35,639 nt of DNA from an uncultured Clostridia bacterium (GTDB taxonomy: Bacteria > Bacillota > Clostridia > UBA1381). Both the position numbers and the translations under genes were made by a program. Shown piece by piece: positions 23,860 through 31,810 of the stretch (position 1 is its first letter; every line of letters begins with the position of its first letter). The DNA is taken from positions 1-35,639 of the forward strand of contig CAKSJU010000009.1 in the NCBI GenBank assembly GCA_934463455.1, given 5' to 3'. The notes under the pieces were generated by a model. That model did no database searches. It was not told where the DNA came from and worked only from the letters and a program-made list of their open reading frames with translations.

Positions 23860-25097
23860 AATACGGATTAATAGGAAAAACATTAAAACACAGCTTTTCA
23901 AAAGATATTCACGAAAGACTCGGCTACGAATACAGCCTGAAAGAGCTTGCCCCGGAAGAGCTTGACACATTTTTCAAGAAAAAAGATTTTTCGGCAATAA
24001 ATGTGACAATTCCTTATAAAGAGGCAGTTATTAAATATTTGGATGAAATTGACCCCGCCGTATTGCAAATCGGTGCGTGCAACACCATTGTAAACAAAAA
24101 CGGCAGACTGTTCGGATACAACACGGATTTTTCGGGTGCAAAAGCTTTGATATTACGGCAAAACATACCCATACAAGGAAAAAAAGCTCTGATTTTGGGA
24201 ACGGGCGGAACAAGCAAAACATATTATCACGTGCTGAAATCACTCGGTGCTGCAAAAATAAAAAAAGTAAGCCGCACACCGGCAAATGAGGAAATTTCAT
24301 ACGATGAAGCATACTCCCGCTGTTCGGATGCCGAAATAATAATAAATACCACACCGGTCGGCATGTTCCCTAACACCGATGCTTCACCGATTGACCCAAG
24401 CCGCTTTCCGCAGCTTTCTCTTGTTGTAGATGCAATTTACAATCCGCTCCGAACAGAGCTTGTGTTAAAAGCGCGTCAACATTCCGTCAAAAGCAGCGGC
24501 GGACTCTATATGCTTGTATCTCAAGCGGTGTTTGCCTCCGAGCTTTTCGAAAAGGTAAAAGCAGAGGAAAAGACAATAACAAATATATATCACACCTTGC
24601 TGAAAGAAAAAAGAAATACAGTATTTATAGGCATGCCCGGTGTCGGGAAATCAACGATTGCAAGGCTTATAGGCGGCAATTACATCGACACCGACAAAGA
24701 AATCGAAAAGAAATATTTAATGTCCCCAAAAGACATAATATTAAAATACGGAGAAAAGAATTTCAGAGAAAAAGAAAGCACTGTTATAAAATCTCTTTCG
24801 GATATAAACGGTGTCGCAATCGCAACCGGCGGAGGCGTTCCGCTAAGCGAGGAAAACATAAAAAATCTCAAAAAAAACGGTATCGTAATATATCTCGATG
24901 CACCGCTTGAACGGCTTACCGCCACGGAGGGCCGACCGCTTTCGAAAAATCCGGAGCTTTTAAAAAAGCTTTATATTCAGCGTAAAGATGTATATGCTGC
25001 CGCATGTGATATATCGGTATCCGCAGCCGGCAGTATAGACGACACTTTAAAAAATGTAAAGGAGACACTCGAAAACTATGAAAATACTTGTTATTAA
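23856..25097 (+). CDS. aroE-aroK: shikimate dehydrogenase - shikimate kinase fusion
   Basis: 413-residue bifunctional protein. Residues about 1-250 are AroE: GKTLKHSFSKDIH substrate site, INVTIPYKE with the catalytic lysine, FGYNTDFSGA with the paired aspartate, the NADP loop ILGTGGTSKT and the C-terminal GGLYMLVSQA. Residues about 253-413 are shikimate kinase: P-loop FIGMPGVGKSTIA, DTDKEIEK, FREKE, ATGGGVPL and EGRPLSKN. It therefore performs steps 4 and 5 in one chain. Both halves look intact. It overlaps aroC by 4 bases and the next gene, aroQ, by 20 bases. AroE and AroK are separate proteins in most bacteria, so this is a notable but plausible clostridial fusion. Confidence 0.93.
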   Translation: MKYGLIGKTLKHSFSKDIHERLGYEYSLKELAPEELDTFFKKKDFSAINVTIPYKEAVIKYLDEIDPAVLQIGACNTIVNKNGRLFGYNTDFSGAKALILRQNIPIQGKKALILGTGGTSKTYYHVLKSLGAAKIKKVSRTPANEEISYDEAYSRCSDAEIIINTTPVGMFPNTDASPIDPSRFPQLSLVVDAIYNPLRTELVLKARQHSVKSSGGLYMLVSQAVFASELFEKVKAEEKTITNIYHTLLKEKRNTVFIGMPGVGKSTIARLIGGNYIDTDKEIEKKYLMSPKDIILKYGEKNFREKESTVIKSLSDINGVAIATGGGVPLSEENIKNLKKNGIVIYLDAPLERLTATEGRPLSKNPELLKKLYIQRKDVYAAACDISVSAAGSIDDTLKNVKETLENYENTCY

Positions 25098-25512
25098 CGG
25101 TCCGAATTTGAATTTTCTCGGAATACGCGAGCCGAACATATACGGAAAAGGGACATATAAAGACCTTTGCTCGTTAGTGGAAAATTACTGCAAGAAAAAA
25201 AATATTGTATGTGAAATATACCAATCAAATCACGAGGGAAACATAGTTGACAGAATACAATCCGCATATCATTTTTTTGACGGAATTGTAATAAATCCGG
25301 CAGCATACACTCATACAAGCGTTGCAATTGCAGACGCACTTAAAGCTGTTCAGCTTCCTTATGTGGAGGTACATATCTCCGATGTTTCAAAAAGAGAAGA
25401 CTTCCGCCAAATAAGCTATATAAGACCGTCGGCAAAAGCAACAATTACGGGGCTCGGCTTTGACGGCTACTTAAAAGCAATAGATATTCTCAGTGAAAGT
25501 GCGGTGAATTAA
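25078..25512 (+). CDS. aroQ: type II 3-dehydroquinate dehydratase
   Basis: 144-residue dodecameric-type dehydroquinase, shikimate step 3. Conserved stretches: ILVINGPNLNFLGIREPNIYG with the catalytic arginine and nearby tyrosine, CEIYQSNHEGNIVD, INPAAYTHTSVAI with the catalytic histidine, and VEVHISDVSKREDFR. The start lies inside the end of the aroE-aroK fusion (20-base overlap), with GGAG 12 nt upstream. Length is normal. This gene should not be confused with AroQ-type chorismate mutase, which here is part of pheA. Confidence 0.94.
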   Translation: MKILVINGPNLNFLGIREPNIYGKGTYKDLCSLVENYCKKKNIVCEIYQSNHEGNIVDRIQSAYHFFDGIVINPAAYTHTSVAIADALKAVQLPYVEVHISDVSKREDFRQISYIRPSAKATITGLGFDGYLKAIDILSESAVN

Positions 25513-25513
25513 T

Positions 25514-26707
25514 ATGAAAGCTGTATTTGACCCGTGTACACTAAAAGGCAGCGTTACCGCACCCCCCTCGAAAAGTGCAGCTCACCGCTCTTTAATTGCG
25601 GCATATCTTTCCGGCAGCGAATGTACCATAGATAATATTGCTCTTTCGGAGGATATAAAAGCAACAATATCCTGTCTGGAAGCTCTCGGCGCAGACATTA
25701 CGGTTTCCCAAAACAGTGCGTATGTAAAACCTGCCTTGCCGAAAGGCAATACTTTAAATTGTTCGGAAAGCGGGAGCACATTAAGATTTCTGATTCCGCC
25801 GGTTTTGAAAACAAACAGGAAAATAACATTTTGCGGCAGCCGAAAGCTGTTTGAAAGACCGCTTTCCGTCTACGAAAAAATAGCGGAGGAAAACGGATTT
25901 CTCTTCGAAAAGGGCGACGGCTGTTTAACGGTTAAGGGAAGCATAAAAAGCGGAGTTTATAAAATAGACGGCAGCATAAGCAGCCAATTTATAACAGGCT
26001 TACTGTTTGCACTTCCGACATTGGAAAATGACAGTATTATAGAAATAATGCCGCCTTTTGAAAGCCGTTCATATGTGCTTATTACTTTGGATATACTTAA
26101 AAAATTCGGCATATCGGCAGAGCTTGACGGCTTAATGATTAAAATTCCCGGAGGGCAGAAATTTTCTGCCGAAAATATTACAGTCGAGGGCGATTATTCA
26201 AACGCGGCATATATAGACGCTTTTAACGAAGCGGGCGGAAGCATAACAATAAACGGACTTGGGAAAACAAATCAGGGTGACGCAATTTACAAAAAGCTTT
26301 ATGCCGAGCTCAGCGAGTTTTCAACAATAGATATTTCCAACTGCCCCGATTTGGGGCCGGTGCTTTTTACTGTTGCAGCATTAAAAAACGGAGCGCGTTT
26401 CACCGGAACAAAGCGGCTCGAATTAAAGGAAAGTGACCGAAAAAGCGCAATGTGCGAGGAATTAAAAAAATTCGGAATTAATATTTCCTGCTCGGAAAAC
26501 GAAGTTCTTGTACCGAAGTCCGAAATACAAAAACCCCAAGAGCCTCTTTCGGCTCATAACGACCACCGAATACTTATGGCACTTTGTGTATTGCTTTCCC
26601 TTACCGGCGGCGAAATATATGAGGCAGAATCGGTAAAAAAAAGCTTTCCCGACTATTTTGAGAAAATAAAAAAATTAGGGGCAAAATTCAAACTTACGGA
26701 GGAATAA
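25514..26707 (+). CDS. aroA: EPSP synthase (3-phosphoshikimate 1-carboxyvinyltransferase)
   Basis: 397-residue enzyme, shikimate step 6. Substrate-binding features include APPSKSAAHRSLIAA at the N-terminus, SGSTLRFLIP, LFERPLSVYE, DGSISSQFITGLLFALP, EGDYSNAAY, and near the C-terminus ELKESDRKSAMCEEL and HNDHRILMAL. It is somewhat shorter than E. coli AroA (427). The usual GNAGTAMRPL region reads CSESGSTLRFL, a divergent form. It starts one base after the aroQ stop, so translation is likely coupled. Confidence 0.93.
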   Translation: MKAVFDPCTLKGSVTAPPSKSAAHRSLIAAYLSGSECTIDNIALSEDIKATISCLEALGADITVSQNSAYVKPALPKGNTLNCSESGSTLRFLIPPVLKTNRKITFCGSRKLFERPLSVYEKIAEENGFLFEKGDGCLTVKGSIKSGVYKIDGSISSQFITGLLFALPTLENDSIIEIMPPFESRSYVLITLDILKKFGISAELDGLMIKIPGGQKFSAENITVEGDYSNAAYIDAFNEAGGSITINGLGKTNQGDAIYKKLYAELSEFSTIDISNCPDLGPVLFTVAALKNGARFTGTKRLELKESDRKSAMCEELKKFGINISCSENEVLVPKSEIQKPQEPLSAHNDHRILMALCVLLSLTGGEIYEAESVKKSFPDYFEKIKKLGAKFKLTEE

Positions 26708-26710
26708 AAC

Positions 26711-27568
26711 ATGATTATAGACACAAGCAAAAAATTCCTTATTGTCGGGCTGGGGCTAATGGGCGGAAGCTATGCAATGGGACTTAAGCGTTTCGGTTTC
26801 AGAGTGAGCGCGATAACAAAAGATCAAAGCTCTGTTGATTACGCTTTAAAAAATAAGCTCATCGACAAAGGCTCGGCAAGCACGGACAAAGAACTTATAT
26901 CCGAAGCCGATATAATAATATTTGCACTTTATCCGCACGATTTTATGAATTGGATTAAAGATAACCAACAATATATAAAAAAGAATGCACTTCTCACCGA
27001 CGTAACGGGTGTAAAAGGCTGCATTGTTTATAAAATCCAGGAAATCCTGCGCGATGACTTGGAATTTATCGCGGCTCACCCAATGGCGGGCAGAGAGGTC
27101 TCCGGGGTTGAAAACGCAACCGACTCAATATTTATCGGTGCAAATTACATTGTTACACCTACCGAAAAAAATTCGGTAACCGCAATCGAAACCTGCATGC
27201 AGCTCGGAAAAATACTCGGGTTTAAAAGAGTATCCTGTCTCTCGCCCGAAGAGCACGACGACATGATAGGTTTTGTGTCACAGCTTACGCACTGCATAGC
27301 CGTAAGTCTTATGACCTGTAACGACGATATTGACATCGAAAAATTTACCGGCGATTCCTTTCGCGATTTAACAAGAATTGCAAAAATAAACGAGGTTATG
27401 TGGAGCGAGCTTTTTTTGGCAAACAAACCCGCTCTGCTGAAACAAATGAATGAATTTGACGCTCAATTTCAAAAGCTTCGTTCCGCTTTGGAAAATGATG
27501 ACGTTGAAAAAATGAAAGAAATAATGAGAAAATCAACCGCAAGAAGAAAAGAATTTGACAAGGAGTGA
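26711..27568 (+). CDS. tyrA: prephenate dehydrogenase
   Basis: 285-residue NAD(P)-dependent enzyme turning prephenate into 4-hydroxyphenylpyruvate, the Tyr branch. The Rossmann motif is IVGLGLMGGSYAMGL at the N-terminus. ALLTDVTGVKG and AAHPMAGREVSGVENA carry the substrate-binding serine/histidine region. EEHDDMIGFVSQLTHCIAVSL matches the dimerisation helices. There is no fused chorismate mutase and no ACT domain, so feedback by Tyr is not apparent at the protein level. That makes the Tyr codons in the operon leader more meaningful. The start is three bases after the aroA stop. Confidence 0.93.
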   Translation: MIIDTSKKFLIVGLGLMGGSYAMGLKRFGFRVSAITKDQSSVDYALKNKLIDKGSASTDKELISEADIIIFALYPHDFMNWIKDNQQYIKKNALLTDVTGVKGCIVYKIQEILRDDLEFIAAHPMAGREVSGVENATDSIFIGANYIVTPTEKNSVTAIETCMQLGKILGFKRVSCLSPEEHDDMIGFVSQLTHCIAVSLMTCNDDIDIEKFTGDSFRDLTRIAKINEVMWSELFLANKPALLKQMNEFDAQFQKLRSALENDDVEKMKEIMRKSTARRKEFDKE

Positions 27569-27576
27569 CGTACATT

Positions 27577-28605
27577 ATGAACATGAATTTTAAACGAAAG
27601 CTGCCGATACCCAAGCTGATAAAAGAGGAATATCCGCTTACGGAGGAAATGGTAAAAATCAAAATCGAACGAGACCGTCAGATAAAAGCAATACTCTCCG
27701 GCGAGGATGACCGTTTGCTTATCATTATCGGTCCGTGTTCCGCAGACAACGAAAAAAGCGTACTTGACTACATTTCACGCCTTAAATCCGTTGATGAAAA
27801 GGTAAAGGACAAGTTGATGATTGTACCGAGGATCTACACAAACAAGCCGCGTACAACAGGCGACGGATACAAAGGCATGCTTCATCAGCCTGACCCCAAT
27901 CATGACTCGGACATGCTAAAAGGTATTATCGCAATACGTTCTCTTCATATGAAAGCACTGAGAGATATAGGTTACACCTGTGCGGATGAAATGCTTTATT
28001 CGGAAAATCACCGTTATCTTTCCGATTTGCTTTCATACGTTGCGGTAGGCGCACGTTCTTCGGAGGATCAGCAGCATCGCCTTACCGCCAGCGGGCTTGA
28101 CATTCCCGTAGGAATGAAAAATCCTACCGGCGGAGACATTTCCGTAATGCTTAACTCCATCACCGCAGGTCAGCATCCACACACATTTATCTACCGCGGC
28201 TGGGAAGTCGAAAGTGCCGGAAACCCCTACACTCACGCTATCCTGCGCGGATATATGAATAAACACGGGCAGTCAATCCCCAATTATCACTACGAGGATC
28301 TAATACATTTATGCGAGGTATATACCGAAGAAAAATTCGAAAATCCTGCGGTAATAATAGACACGAACCATTCCAATTCCGGCAAGCAATACCTTGAACA
28401 GACAAGAATTGCAAAAGAAATTCTTCACAGCTGCCGTCATTCGAGCGATGTAAAAAAAATTGTAAAAGGTCTTATGATAGAAAGTTATATAGAAGACGGA
28501 GCTTGCTCACCGAAGGAGCATATTTACGGAAAATCGATAACCGACCCCTGTCTCGGCTGGGCAAAGACCGAAAGACTGCTCCTGGATTTGGCAGACTTGC
28601 TGTAA
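27577..28605 (+). CDS. aroF: 3-deoxy-7-phosphoheptulonate (DAHP) synthase, type I
   Basis: 342-residue enzyme condensing PEP and erythrose 4-phosphate, the entry step of the pathway. It is of the AroF/G/H type: IIIGPCSADNEKSVL, VPRIYTNKPRTTGDGYKG, GARSSEDQQHR, VGMKNPTGGD, IIDTNHSNSGKQ and MIESYIEDG are clear. GGAG ends 11 nt before the ATG at 27577. A GTG at 27565 that would overlap tyrA lies within that ribosome site and is unlikely. It ends the operon although it is the first enzyme of the pathway. An 8-bp hairpin without a U-tract covers its stop codon. Confidence 0.93.
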   Translation: MNMNFKRKLPIPKLIKEEYPLTEEMVKIKIERDRQIKAILSGEDDRLLIIIGPCSADNEKSVLDYISRLKSVDEKVKDKLMIVPRIYTNKPRTTGDGYKGMLHQPDPNHDSDMLKGIIAIRSLHMKALRDIGYTCADEMLYSENHRYLSDLLSYVAVGARSSEDQQHRLTASGLDIPVGMKNPTGGDISVMLNSITAGQHPHTFIYRGWEVESAGNPYTHAILRGYMNKHGQSIPNYHYEDLIHLCEVYTEEKFENPAVIIDTNHSNSGKQYLEQTRIAKEILHSCRHSSDVKKIVKGLMIESYIEDGACSPKEHIYGKSITDPCLGWAKTERLLLDLADLL

Positions 28606-28618
28606 CTCAATTACAGCA
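28598..28618 (+). other. hairpin over the aroF stop codon
   Basis: TGCTGTAA (28598-28605), loop CTCAA, TTACAGCA (28611-28618). It is perfect over 8 bp and includes the TAA stop. It is followed by A-rich, not T-rich, sequence, so intrinsic termination on the plus strand is doubtful. It may protect the 3' end or assist termination in another way. The remaining gap up to 28663 is A-rich and holds nothing recognisable. Confidence 0.45.
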
Positions 28619-28663
28619 GAAAAAAAGAATTCCAAAAAAAATAACAAAAATCAAAATAAAAAC

Positions 28664-28692
28664 TTGACAATATAATAATACCGTGATATAAT
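28664..28692 (+). promoter_or_regulatory. promoter of the glutamate synthase operon
   Basis: Perfect consensus: TTGACA (28664-28669), 17-base spacer, TATAAT (28687-28692). Predicted start about 28699. Like the glnN promoter, it is followed within about 5 nt by a terminator hairpin. Confidence 0.88.
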
Positions 28693-28703
28693 AAGAAGAG
28701 TAT

Positions 28704-28761
28704 AAACAAAGACGTTTATTTGCAGGTATAGTGTGCCTCAAATCGGCGTCTTTGTTTTTTT
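28704..28761 (+). terminator. terminator hairpin in the glutamate synthase leader (attenuator-like)
   Basis: Outer stem AAACAAAGACG (28704-28714) with CGTCTTTGTTT (28747-28757), continuing into a T-tract. Inner stem ATTTG-c-AGG (28718-28726) with CCTCAAAT (28736-28743), one bulged C, loop TATAGTGTG. It stands between the promoter and the first gene, about 13 nt before the ribosome site, so the operon needs antitermination or read-through. Confidence 0.82.
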
Positions 28762-28789
28762 ATTTTAAAAAAAGAAAGGCAGATGTGTT

Positions 28790-29878
28790 ATGATACCTTT
28801 GGAAGGTCAGGTAAGAATACCGTCCGGCTGTGCAATATCGGCTGTTATATCAAAAGACGGAAAAAGAATGAACGGCACAAAAATCATAGACAGTATGCGT
28901 CCCATGCACGACCGCAGCAACGGTCTGGGCGGCGGCTTTGCCGCATACGGAATTTATCCCGAATATAAGGATTTTTATGCGCTGCATATTTTCTACAATG
29001 ATAATATTGCGCGCAATAACTGCGAAATATTTTTAAAAGACAGCTTTGAAATTGTAAGATCGGAAAACATTCCGACCAGAAAGCACAAAAAAATCACCGA
29101 TGAGCCTCTTATATGGAGATATTTTGTTTCCCCCCTTTCGTCCGTTCTTTCGCGCATGCAGCTGGACGAAAAAGAGTATACCGCAAGAATTGTAATGAAA
29201 ATCAATACCGAAATAGACGGAGCATATGTTTTTTCAAGCGGTAAAAACATGGGTGCATTCAAGGCGGTTGGTTATCCCGAGGATGTCGGCGAATTTTACA
29301 AACTTGAAGAATACGAGGGATATTTATGGACAGCACACGGCAGATACCCCACAAACACCCCGGGCTGGTGGGGCGGTGCACATCCTTTCGGTCTTTTGGA
29401 TTACACAATCGTACATAACGGTGAAATTTCCTCCTATGACGCAAACCGTCGTTTTATAGAAATGTTCGGTTACAAATGTACTCTTCAAACCGATACCGAG
29501 GTCATTACATACATCGCCGATTATCTGATAAGGAAACAGGGACTCACATTAGAGGAAACAGCCTCGGTTATTGCAGCACCGTTTTGGAGCACAATAGAAA
29601 AAAGAGAAGACAAGGACGTTTTGAAATATTTAAGATGTGTTTACGGCAGCCTGCTTATTACCGGACCTTTCTCCATAATTCTCGGTTTTAACGGCGGACT
29701 TATGGCGCTTAACGACCGGTTGAAGCTCCGCAGCATGGTTGTCGGCGAAAAGGACGATAAAGTCTTTATAGCCAGCGAAGAGGCCGCAATCAGAACAATG
29801 GAGCCCGATGCCGAAAATATATATTCTCCTGCCGGCGGCGAACCGGTAATAATAAAGGTAAAGGAAGGTGCTTTCTGA
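28790..29878 (+). CDS. glutamate synthase glutaminase subunit (GATase II, GltB domain 1)
   Basis: 362-residue class II glutamine amidotransferase that would release ammonia from glutamine for the synthase subunit encoded next. The predicted nucleophile is Cys14 in IPSGCAISAV, so about 13 residues must be cleaved off, as in propeptide-bearing GOGATs and amidophosphoribosyltransferases. Other family stretches are MRPMHDRSNGLGGG, the AHGRYPTNTPGWWGGAHPF motif, VHNGEISSYDANRRF and LQTDTEVITYI. GAAAGG lies 10 nt before the ATG; an out-of-frame ATG at 28783 is also near. Its stop overlaps the start of the next gene. Split GOGAT domains of this kind are known from archaea and some anaerobic bacteria. 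Confidence 0.88.
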   Translation: MIPLEGQVRIPSGCAISAVISKDGKRMNGTKIIDSMRPMHDRSNGLGGGFAAYGIYPEYKDFYALHIFYNDNIARNNCEIFLKDSFEIVRSENIPTRKHKKITDEPLIWRYFVSPLSSVLSRMQLDEKEYTARIVMKINTEIDGAYVFSSGKNMGAFKAVGYPEDVGEFYKLEEYEGYLWTAHGRYPTNTPGWWGGAHPFGLLDYTIVHNGEISSYDANRRFIEMFGYKCTLQTDTEVITYIADYLIRKQGLTLEETASVIAAPFWSTIEKREDKDVLKYLRCVYGSLLITGPFSIILGFNGGLMALNDRLKLRSMVVGEKDDKVFIASEEAAIRTMEPDAENIYSPAGGEPVIIKVKEGAF

Positions 29879-31383
29879 TGTCAATAAACTACATATATCC
29901 TGAATTCGAAGTAATCAGGAATGAAGCAAGGTGTATCAAGTGCCGTGTCTGTGAACGACAGTGTGCAAATGAAGTACATATTTATGATAAAGAAAGAAAT
30001 TTGCTTTTAAGTGACGAATCAAAGTGCGTCAATTGTCAGAGATGCGTTTCGCTTTGTCCGACAAGAGCATTAAAAATTGTAAAAAGCGATTGCCGTCTGA
30101 AAGAAAATGCAAACTGGTCGGACAGTACGATAAAAGAAATTTACAAGCAAGCCTCAAGCGGCGGAGTATTGCTTTCCTCAATGGGCAATCCCAATCCCCT
30201 GCCGGTTTATTGGGATAAAATCCTGATAAATGCTTCGCAGGTAACAAATCCTTCCATAGACCCCTTAAGAGAGCCTATGGAAACAAAGGTTTTTCTTGGC
30301 AAAAAGCCGAAAAAAATCGAAAGAGACGAAAACGGAAAAATCATCTGCAAAACAGCTCCGCAGCTTGAACTTTCCATGCCGGTTATGTTCTCGGCAATGA
30401 GCTACGGCTCAATCAGCTACAATGCACACGAATCCCTTGCCAGAGCAGCAAGAGAGCTCGGCATATACTACAACACCGGTGAGGGCGGACTTCACGAGGA
30501 TTTTTACGTATACGGAGAAAATACCATTGTACAGGTTGCTTCCGGACGTTTCGGCGTTCACAAGGACTATCTTGAAGCGGGAGCGGCTGTGGAAATAAAA
30601 ATGGGGCAAGGTGCAAAACCGGGAATAGGCGGACATTTGCCGGGTGCTAAAATTGTCGGAGACGTTTCAAAAACAAGAATGATTCCCGAGGGCTCGGACG
30701 CAATCTCCCCCGCTCCGCATCACGATATATATTCAATAGAAGATTTAAGACAATTGGTTTACTCCTTAAAAGAAGCAACCGAATATAAAAAGCCTATAAT
30801 CGTAAAGGTTGCCGCTGTTCATAACATAGCCGCAATCGCAAGCGGAATTGCCAGAAGCGGTGCGGATATTATTGCAATAGACGGTTTCCGGGGCGGCACC
30901 GGTGCTGCCCCGACGAGAATACGTGACAATGTTGGTATACCGATTGAACTTGCTCTTGCATGCGTGGATAAAAGACTTCGCGACGAGGGTATTCGCAATA
31001 ATGTATCGCTTGTTGTGGGCGGCAGCATAAGAAGTGCTTCGGACGTTGTTAAGGCAATAGCACTCGGTGCGGACGCATGTTATGTAGCCTCCGCCGCACT
31101 TATCGCACTCGGCTGCCATATGTGCAGAACCTGCCAAAGCGGAAAATGCAACTGGGGTATAGCTACCCAAAGACCCGAGCTTGTTAAGCGGCTCAACCCC
31201 GATATAGGATATAAACGGCTTGTCAATCTCATGACGGCATGGAAGCATGAAATAAAAGAGCTCATGGGCGGCATGGGCATAAACTCAATCGAAGCGTTAA
31301 AAGGCAACCGCCTGATGCTTCGCGGAGTAGGATTAAACGGAAAGGAGCTTGAGATATTAGGTATCTCACACGCAGGAGAATGA
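29878..31383 (+). CDS. glutamate synthase FMN/Fe-S core subunit (archaeal-type GltB domain 2)
   Basis: 501-residue catalytic subunit forming glutamate from 2-oxoglutarate and ammonia. The N-terminus carries two 4Fe-4S motifs: C19-x2-C22-x2-C25-x3-C29 and C50-x2-C53-x2-C56-x3-C60-P. The FMN barrel follows with PVMFSAMSYGSISYNAHESLA, NTGEGGLHED, KMGQGAKPGIGGHLPG, ISPAPHHDIYSIEDL, GFRGGTGAAP and VVGGSIRSASDV. Near the C-terminus CRTCQSGKCNWGIATQRP supplies the 3Fe-4S cluster typical of GOGAT. The fused ferredoxin region is the hallmark of the archaeal-type protein. It overlaps the GATase gene by one base and the ferredoxin gene by four, so subunits should be made together. Confidence 0.92.
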   Translation: MSINYIYPEFEVIRNEARCIKCRVCERQCANEVHIYDKERNLLLSDESKCVNCQRCVSLCPTRALKIVKSDCRLKENANWSDSTIKEIYKQASSGGVLLSSMGNPNPLPVYWDKILINASQVTNPSIDPLREPMETKVFLGKKPKKIERDENGKIICKTAPQLELSMPVMFSAMSYGSISYNAHESLARAARELGIYYNTGEGGLHEDFYVYGENTIVQVASGRFGVHKDYLEAGAAVEIKMGQGAKPGIGGHLPGAKIVGDVSKTRMIPEGSDAISPAPHHDIYSIEDLRQLVYSLKEATEYKKPIIVKVAAVHNIAAIASGIARSGADIIAIDGFRGGTGAAPTRIRDNVGIPIELALACVDKRLRDEGIRNNVSLVVGGSIRSASDVVKAIALGADACYVASAALIALGCHMCRTCQSGKCNWGIATQRPELVKRLNPDIGYKRLVNLMTAWKHEIKELMGGMGINSIEALKGNRLMLRGVGLNGKELEILGISHAGE

Positions 31384-31808
31384 AAAGAGTATATGTAAAC
31401 GAAAAATGGTGTCTGGGGTGTCATCTTTGTGAATATAACTGCGCTTTTGCGGCTACGGGAGAAAAAAATATGTCTCTTGCACTCAAGGATAAACCCATCT
31501 ATCCGAAAATAAGAGTAGAAGATAACGGAAAAATTTCATATGCCGTATCATGCCGGCACTGTGAAGACCCGATTTGCGTTAAATCCTGCATTTCGGGTGC
31601 ATTGTCCAAGAAAGACGGCGTGATAAAAATAGATAAGGATAAGTGTATAGGCTGTCTGACATGCGTTCTTGTATGTCCTTACGGCGCAATTGTTGAAAAC
31701 GAAAATAAAGCCGTTCGAAAATGCGAGCTTTGCACCGATAATTCGTGCGGTGAGCCGGCATGCGTAAAAGCCTGCCCAAATAACGCAATATGCTTTGAGG
31801 AGAGATGA
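31380..31808 (+). CDS. four-cluster 4Fe-4S ferredoxin subunit
   Basis: 142-residue HycB/NrfC-like electron carrier. Cysteine groups: WCLGCHLCEYNC (C11, C14, C17, C21), CRHCEDPICVKSC, CIGCLTCVLVCP and CELCTDNSCGEPACVKACP, enough for about four 4Fe-4S clusters. It has no signal peptide, so it works in the cytoplasm. Lying between the GltB core and a flavoprotein, it probably passes electrons from the flavoprotein or from cell ferredoxin to the FMN core. The ATG overlaps the GltB stop (ATGA) and it ends 2 bases before the next start. Confidence 0.9.
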   Translation: MKRVYVNEKWCLGCHLCEYNCAFAATGEKNMSLALKDKPIYPKIRVEDNGKISYAVSCRHCEDPICVKSCISGALSKKDGVIKIDKDKCIGCLTCVLVCPYGAIVENENKAVRKCELCTDNSCGEPACVKACPNNAICFEER

Positions 31809-31810
31809 TA

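Noticed and set aside
28598..28618. Hairpin at the aroF stop as intrinsic terminator
   Set aside because: It is followed by an A-rich tract instead of a T-tract on the plus strand, so it is listed only as a hairpin.
28699..28789. Canonical two-hairpin ANTAR binding site in the glutamate synthase leader
   Set aside because: Only one composite hairpin exists and no six-base loop with A at 1 and G at 4 could be drawn with proper pairing; the ANTAR link is kept as inference only.
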